64,000 nucleotides of DNA from Siniperca chuatsi (Eukaryota > Chordata > Actinopteri > Centrarchiformes > Sinipercidae): contig NC_058055.1 in assembly GCF_020085105.1 (NCBI RefSeq), positions 9,951,822 to 10,015,821 on the forward strand, read 5' to 3'. The position numbers were made by a program, and so were the translations under genes. A model generated the notes under the pieces. It worked only from the letters and a program-made list of their open reading frames with translations. It was not told the DNA's origin and searched no databases. Shown here piece by piece: positions 62,101-64,000 of this stretch (within the stretch, counting starts at the first letter, position 1; the number at the start of each line of letters is the position of its first letter).

Positions 62101-64000
62101 CAAGAAGACGTGGGGGTCAGTCGTTACTGATGTCATAAAATTGCACATCACTTCATGATTACTCAGACAGCCATTTCTTCAACATAATAGAACCTAATAG
62201 TGGTCACATTGATAAGTTTAGCAACAAATGAAACCAAAAGTAGGCACTTGCAGGTGTACTCATCCATTGATTGCTTGTGGACCAAAGACACTGAAATACC
62301 ACTTCAGTTGTCAAAGCGAGCTGAAAATTGACTTCACTATGTGTCTAAATGCAGTTTGATCATTATCTTGTTGTGAGAGAGATCACCGATACTCTGACTT
62401 GTTTAAAAAAAAAAAAAAAAAAAAACCTGCTCCAAGTGCTTCACTACCACTCTGCACTGCAAATTTTTGCATCTGAACCAGTGGTCTTGTTCATGGACAT
62501 CTTACCTGGAGAATGTGATGGATTATGTAGAGATTGAACAGGGCAATCTCACACCTTTTTGAACAACCCATCAAGCCATAATTATAACCATTTTGTTACT
62601 AATGACAGTGGTGTGCTTTCATAGGAGTTGAACACACGGGAATTGTCAGTTGCACCGCATGTGGCCGGCAAGTTAATCACTTCCAGAGAGATTCTTTTTA
62701 TCGACATCCAGCTCTGAAAGTACTTATTTGCAAGGTGAGTCTGCTTCTTTATAGAAACAAATCCTTCATTTTTCATTACTCTGTTTCATTTTACCAGTTT
62801 CGGTGACCTTTAAGTCCGTATTTATCAGCATGTACAGCTCTTCAAAAGTCAGAAATCCTGGAAACATACCTAAATGTATGCTGTAATCCAGATGTAAAAA
62901 TAGTGATCATGAGTGAAAGTAACATTAAGGAGACATTTTAGTGTCATGCTTTTTACTCTAAAGAAGGAGTCTCCATTTATTTTTTTTGTGGAGCAGCTCA
63001 TAATTTGGGATGTTAATGACATCACTAGTTTCTGTCTTAGTCCTCTTTGCTTTTGGTGGGTGTCTTTTATGTTGAAGTACCAATATGAGCCACGGGTTAA
63101 AGTGCAGACTGGATGGCTTCTGTTTACAGAAATCTGAGACATACAACTATATAAAACAGTTAATACATACAATAAAACAAACCTAATCACGTCAAGTTTA
63201 TTGATCAGATTTGAGTGTTATTGAATGCAATTGCAAAATATTAATATTATGCAAACTAAAGTCAGTGTGCACTTTAGCCACTCAGTCCTTGTCATTTCAT
63301 ATTCAAATGGTTAATACATATACTGAGCTAAGTCTGTCTGTCAACAACACAACAGTTTGACTGATTATGAAAATGTTTGGTTTTAAGAAATTAGAATTTT
63401 GCTAAAAGCATTTTTTGTGTTTGGAGGTAATAATTTAAATAAGCCATTAGAAATATTTAATCATTGCTAATAAGCATATACATAGCAATTAATTAATTTC
63501 TTAATGGAATAATTGAAGTACATTTGTAGTGTTTATAAAATTCCTTGCCTGTTTCTGCTGTACTTTTTGTCCAAGTTGACTGTGACTCTACATTAAATGT
63601 TTTGTTTTTGTCAGTCCTGCTACAAGTATTACTCAAGTGATGACATCAGTAAGGATGGAGATGGAATGGATGAGCAATGCAGGTAAGATTTGCTGTATTT
63701 AATATTTAAACTGAAATATAAACATTTTCCTTAACTAACTTTGTACTAAGCTTTTATCAACTGTATTTATCATTATTTATCAGTATTTATTATTTTGTCT
63801 TTGTGCAGATGGTGTGCTGAAGGAGGAAACTTGATCTGTTGTGACTTCTGTAGCAATGCCTTCTGCAAGAAGTGTATTTTAAGAAATTTGGGAAGGAAGG
63901 AGCTGTCTGGCATCTTGGAGAGCAAATGGTACTGTTATGTGTGTAGCCCAGAGCCCCTTTTTGACCTGGTTATGGCCTGTGACAGTGTCCTTGAGAACAT
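56148..64000 (+). CDS. atrx: ATRX chromatin remodeller, first nine coding exons (incomplete at window end)
   Basis: Exons 56148-56167, 57559-57665, 57760-57815, 61114-61142, 61435-61556, 61999-62115, 62625-62734, 63615-63682 and 63809 onward join in phase to 273 codons before the window ends. The N terminus carries SKLNVLVNKLHEYLAHS and KGTVLVRPEP...DDFRGPEFRSR, as in mammalian ATRX. The ADD domain begins at about residue 152: GATA-like finger (CTACGRQV, ICKSC), KYYSSDD with the paired tyrosines of the H3K9me3 pocket, then a PHD finger (CRWCAEGGNLICCDFC, FCKKCILRNLGRKEL, WYCYVC). ATRX is a SWI/SNF-type ATPase that with DAXX deposits H3.3 in heterochromatin; the ADD domain reads H3K4me0/H3K9me3. 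The helicase part lies outside the window. Exon 4 is only 29 bases, so this region is shorter than in mammals. Confidence 0.97.
56490..56860. mobile_element. foldback copy (TTAGGTACACCTAGCTAA) in atrx intron 1
   Basis: The left arm GTTAGGTACACCTAGCTAAC, GCAGTCTAATACAAACG and the right inverted arm (TTGCAGTCTAATATAAGAG on the plus strand, ACTGAACATTATAATCTTG before it) match the family at 33797 and 43408. Confidence 0.65.
59171..59959. mobile_element. hAT-like element in atrx intron 3
   Basis: TAGGGCTGGGTATC at the left and GATACCCAGCACTA at the right are inverted repeats. Sub-terminal AGTACTCGATA/TATCGAATGAAGTACT motifs mirror. Flanks GAGATCAA and GAGGTCAT agree at 6 of 8 positions, fitting a diverged 8-bp target duplication. 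The interior is GC-richer and lacks a transposase. Confidence 0.75.
60057..60612. repeat. dispersed repeat (TACTTTATTGATCCCCGAAGG) in atrx intron 3
   Basis: Begins ATCAGAATCAGAATCAGAAA then TTTATTGATCCCCGAAGGG, and ends with GATGGCCACAGGCAGGC and ATGACTTCCTGTGG. This pairing is familiar from many fish genomes. It probably lies in minus orientation relative to a parent retroelement. The class is not certain. Confidence 0.6.
61729..61764. repeat. short period-11 tandem repeat in atrx intron 5
   Basis: CTTATTGTCTA, CTTATCGTCTA, CTTATCGTCTA, CTTGTC: three units and a fragment. Confidence 0.75.

Noticed and set aside
62405-62424. Poly(A) run as a processed pseudogene tail
   Set aside because: The upstream sequence has no gene resemblance and no target duplication; a simple homopolymer in an atrx intron.

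Overview
The window is vertebrate nuclear DNA, almost certainly from a teleost (probably percomorph) fish. The genes are multi-exon with canonical GT/AG introns, many of them short (about 80-500 bp), and the spaces between exons are full of small non-autonomous DNA transposons of types widespread in fish. There is no operon structure, CRISPR array, prophage or other bacterial feature. Exon joins were made by eye: each is supported by splice sites, reading phase and protein-family similarity, and none by transcripts.

Layout. 1-4572: AT-rich, gene-free, ending in the probable 3' UTR of the first gene. 4573-6873 (-): a TENT5/FAM46 non-canonical poly(A) polymerase, probably tent5d, with an exceptionally long insert, plus a probable 5' UTR exon near 10366. 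11205-13742 (+): chmp1b (ESCRT-III), head-to-head with tent5d across a compact promoter region. 17844-21048 (+): rraga (RagA/B GTPase of the mTORC1 pathway). 24323-29837 (-): cnga2 (olfactory-type cyclic-nucleotide-gated channel alpha subunit), tail-to-tail with rraga. 35530-47461 (-): pls3 (T-plastin, actin bundler), with a probable 5' UTR exon near 53248. 56148 to the window end (+): the first nine coding exons of atrx through most of the ADD domain; the gene continues beyond base 64000.

Four genes have a human counterpart on the X chromosome (ATRX, PLS3, CNGA2, and TENT5D if that orthology is right), and the RagA/B gene corresponds to X-linked RRAGB as well as autosomal RRAGA. chmp1b and rraga, which carry 7 and 8 introns here, correspond to human CHMP1B (18p) and RRAGA (9p), both intronless autosomal genes. 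The block therefore looks like an ancestral X-syntenic segment holding the intron-bearing forms from which two mammalian retrogenes arose. This is the most informative large-scale observation.

The genes do not form one pathway. rraga and chmp1b both act at lysosomal/endosomal membranes and have E-box/CLEAR-like and CRE-like promoter sites. The other genes serve mRNA tailing, olfactory signalling, the actin cytoskeleton and heterochromatin. Non-genic DNA holds several transposon families with TTAA termini, hAT-like elements with diverged 8-bp target duplications, a decayed Penelope-like GIY-YIG endonuclease fragment, foldback elements, microsatellites and several perfect hairpins.
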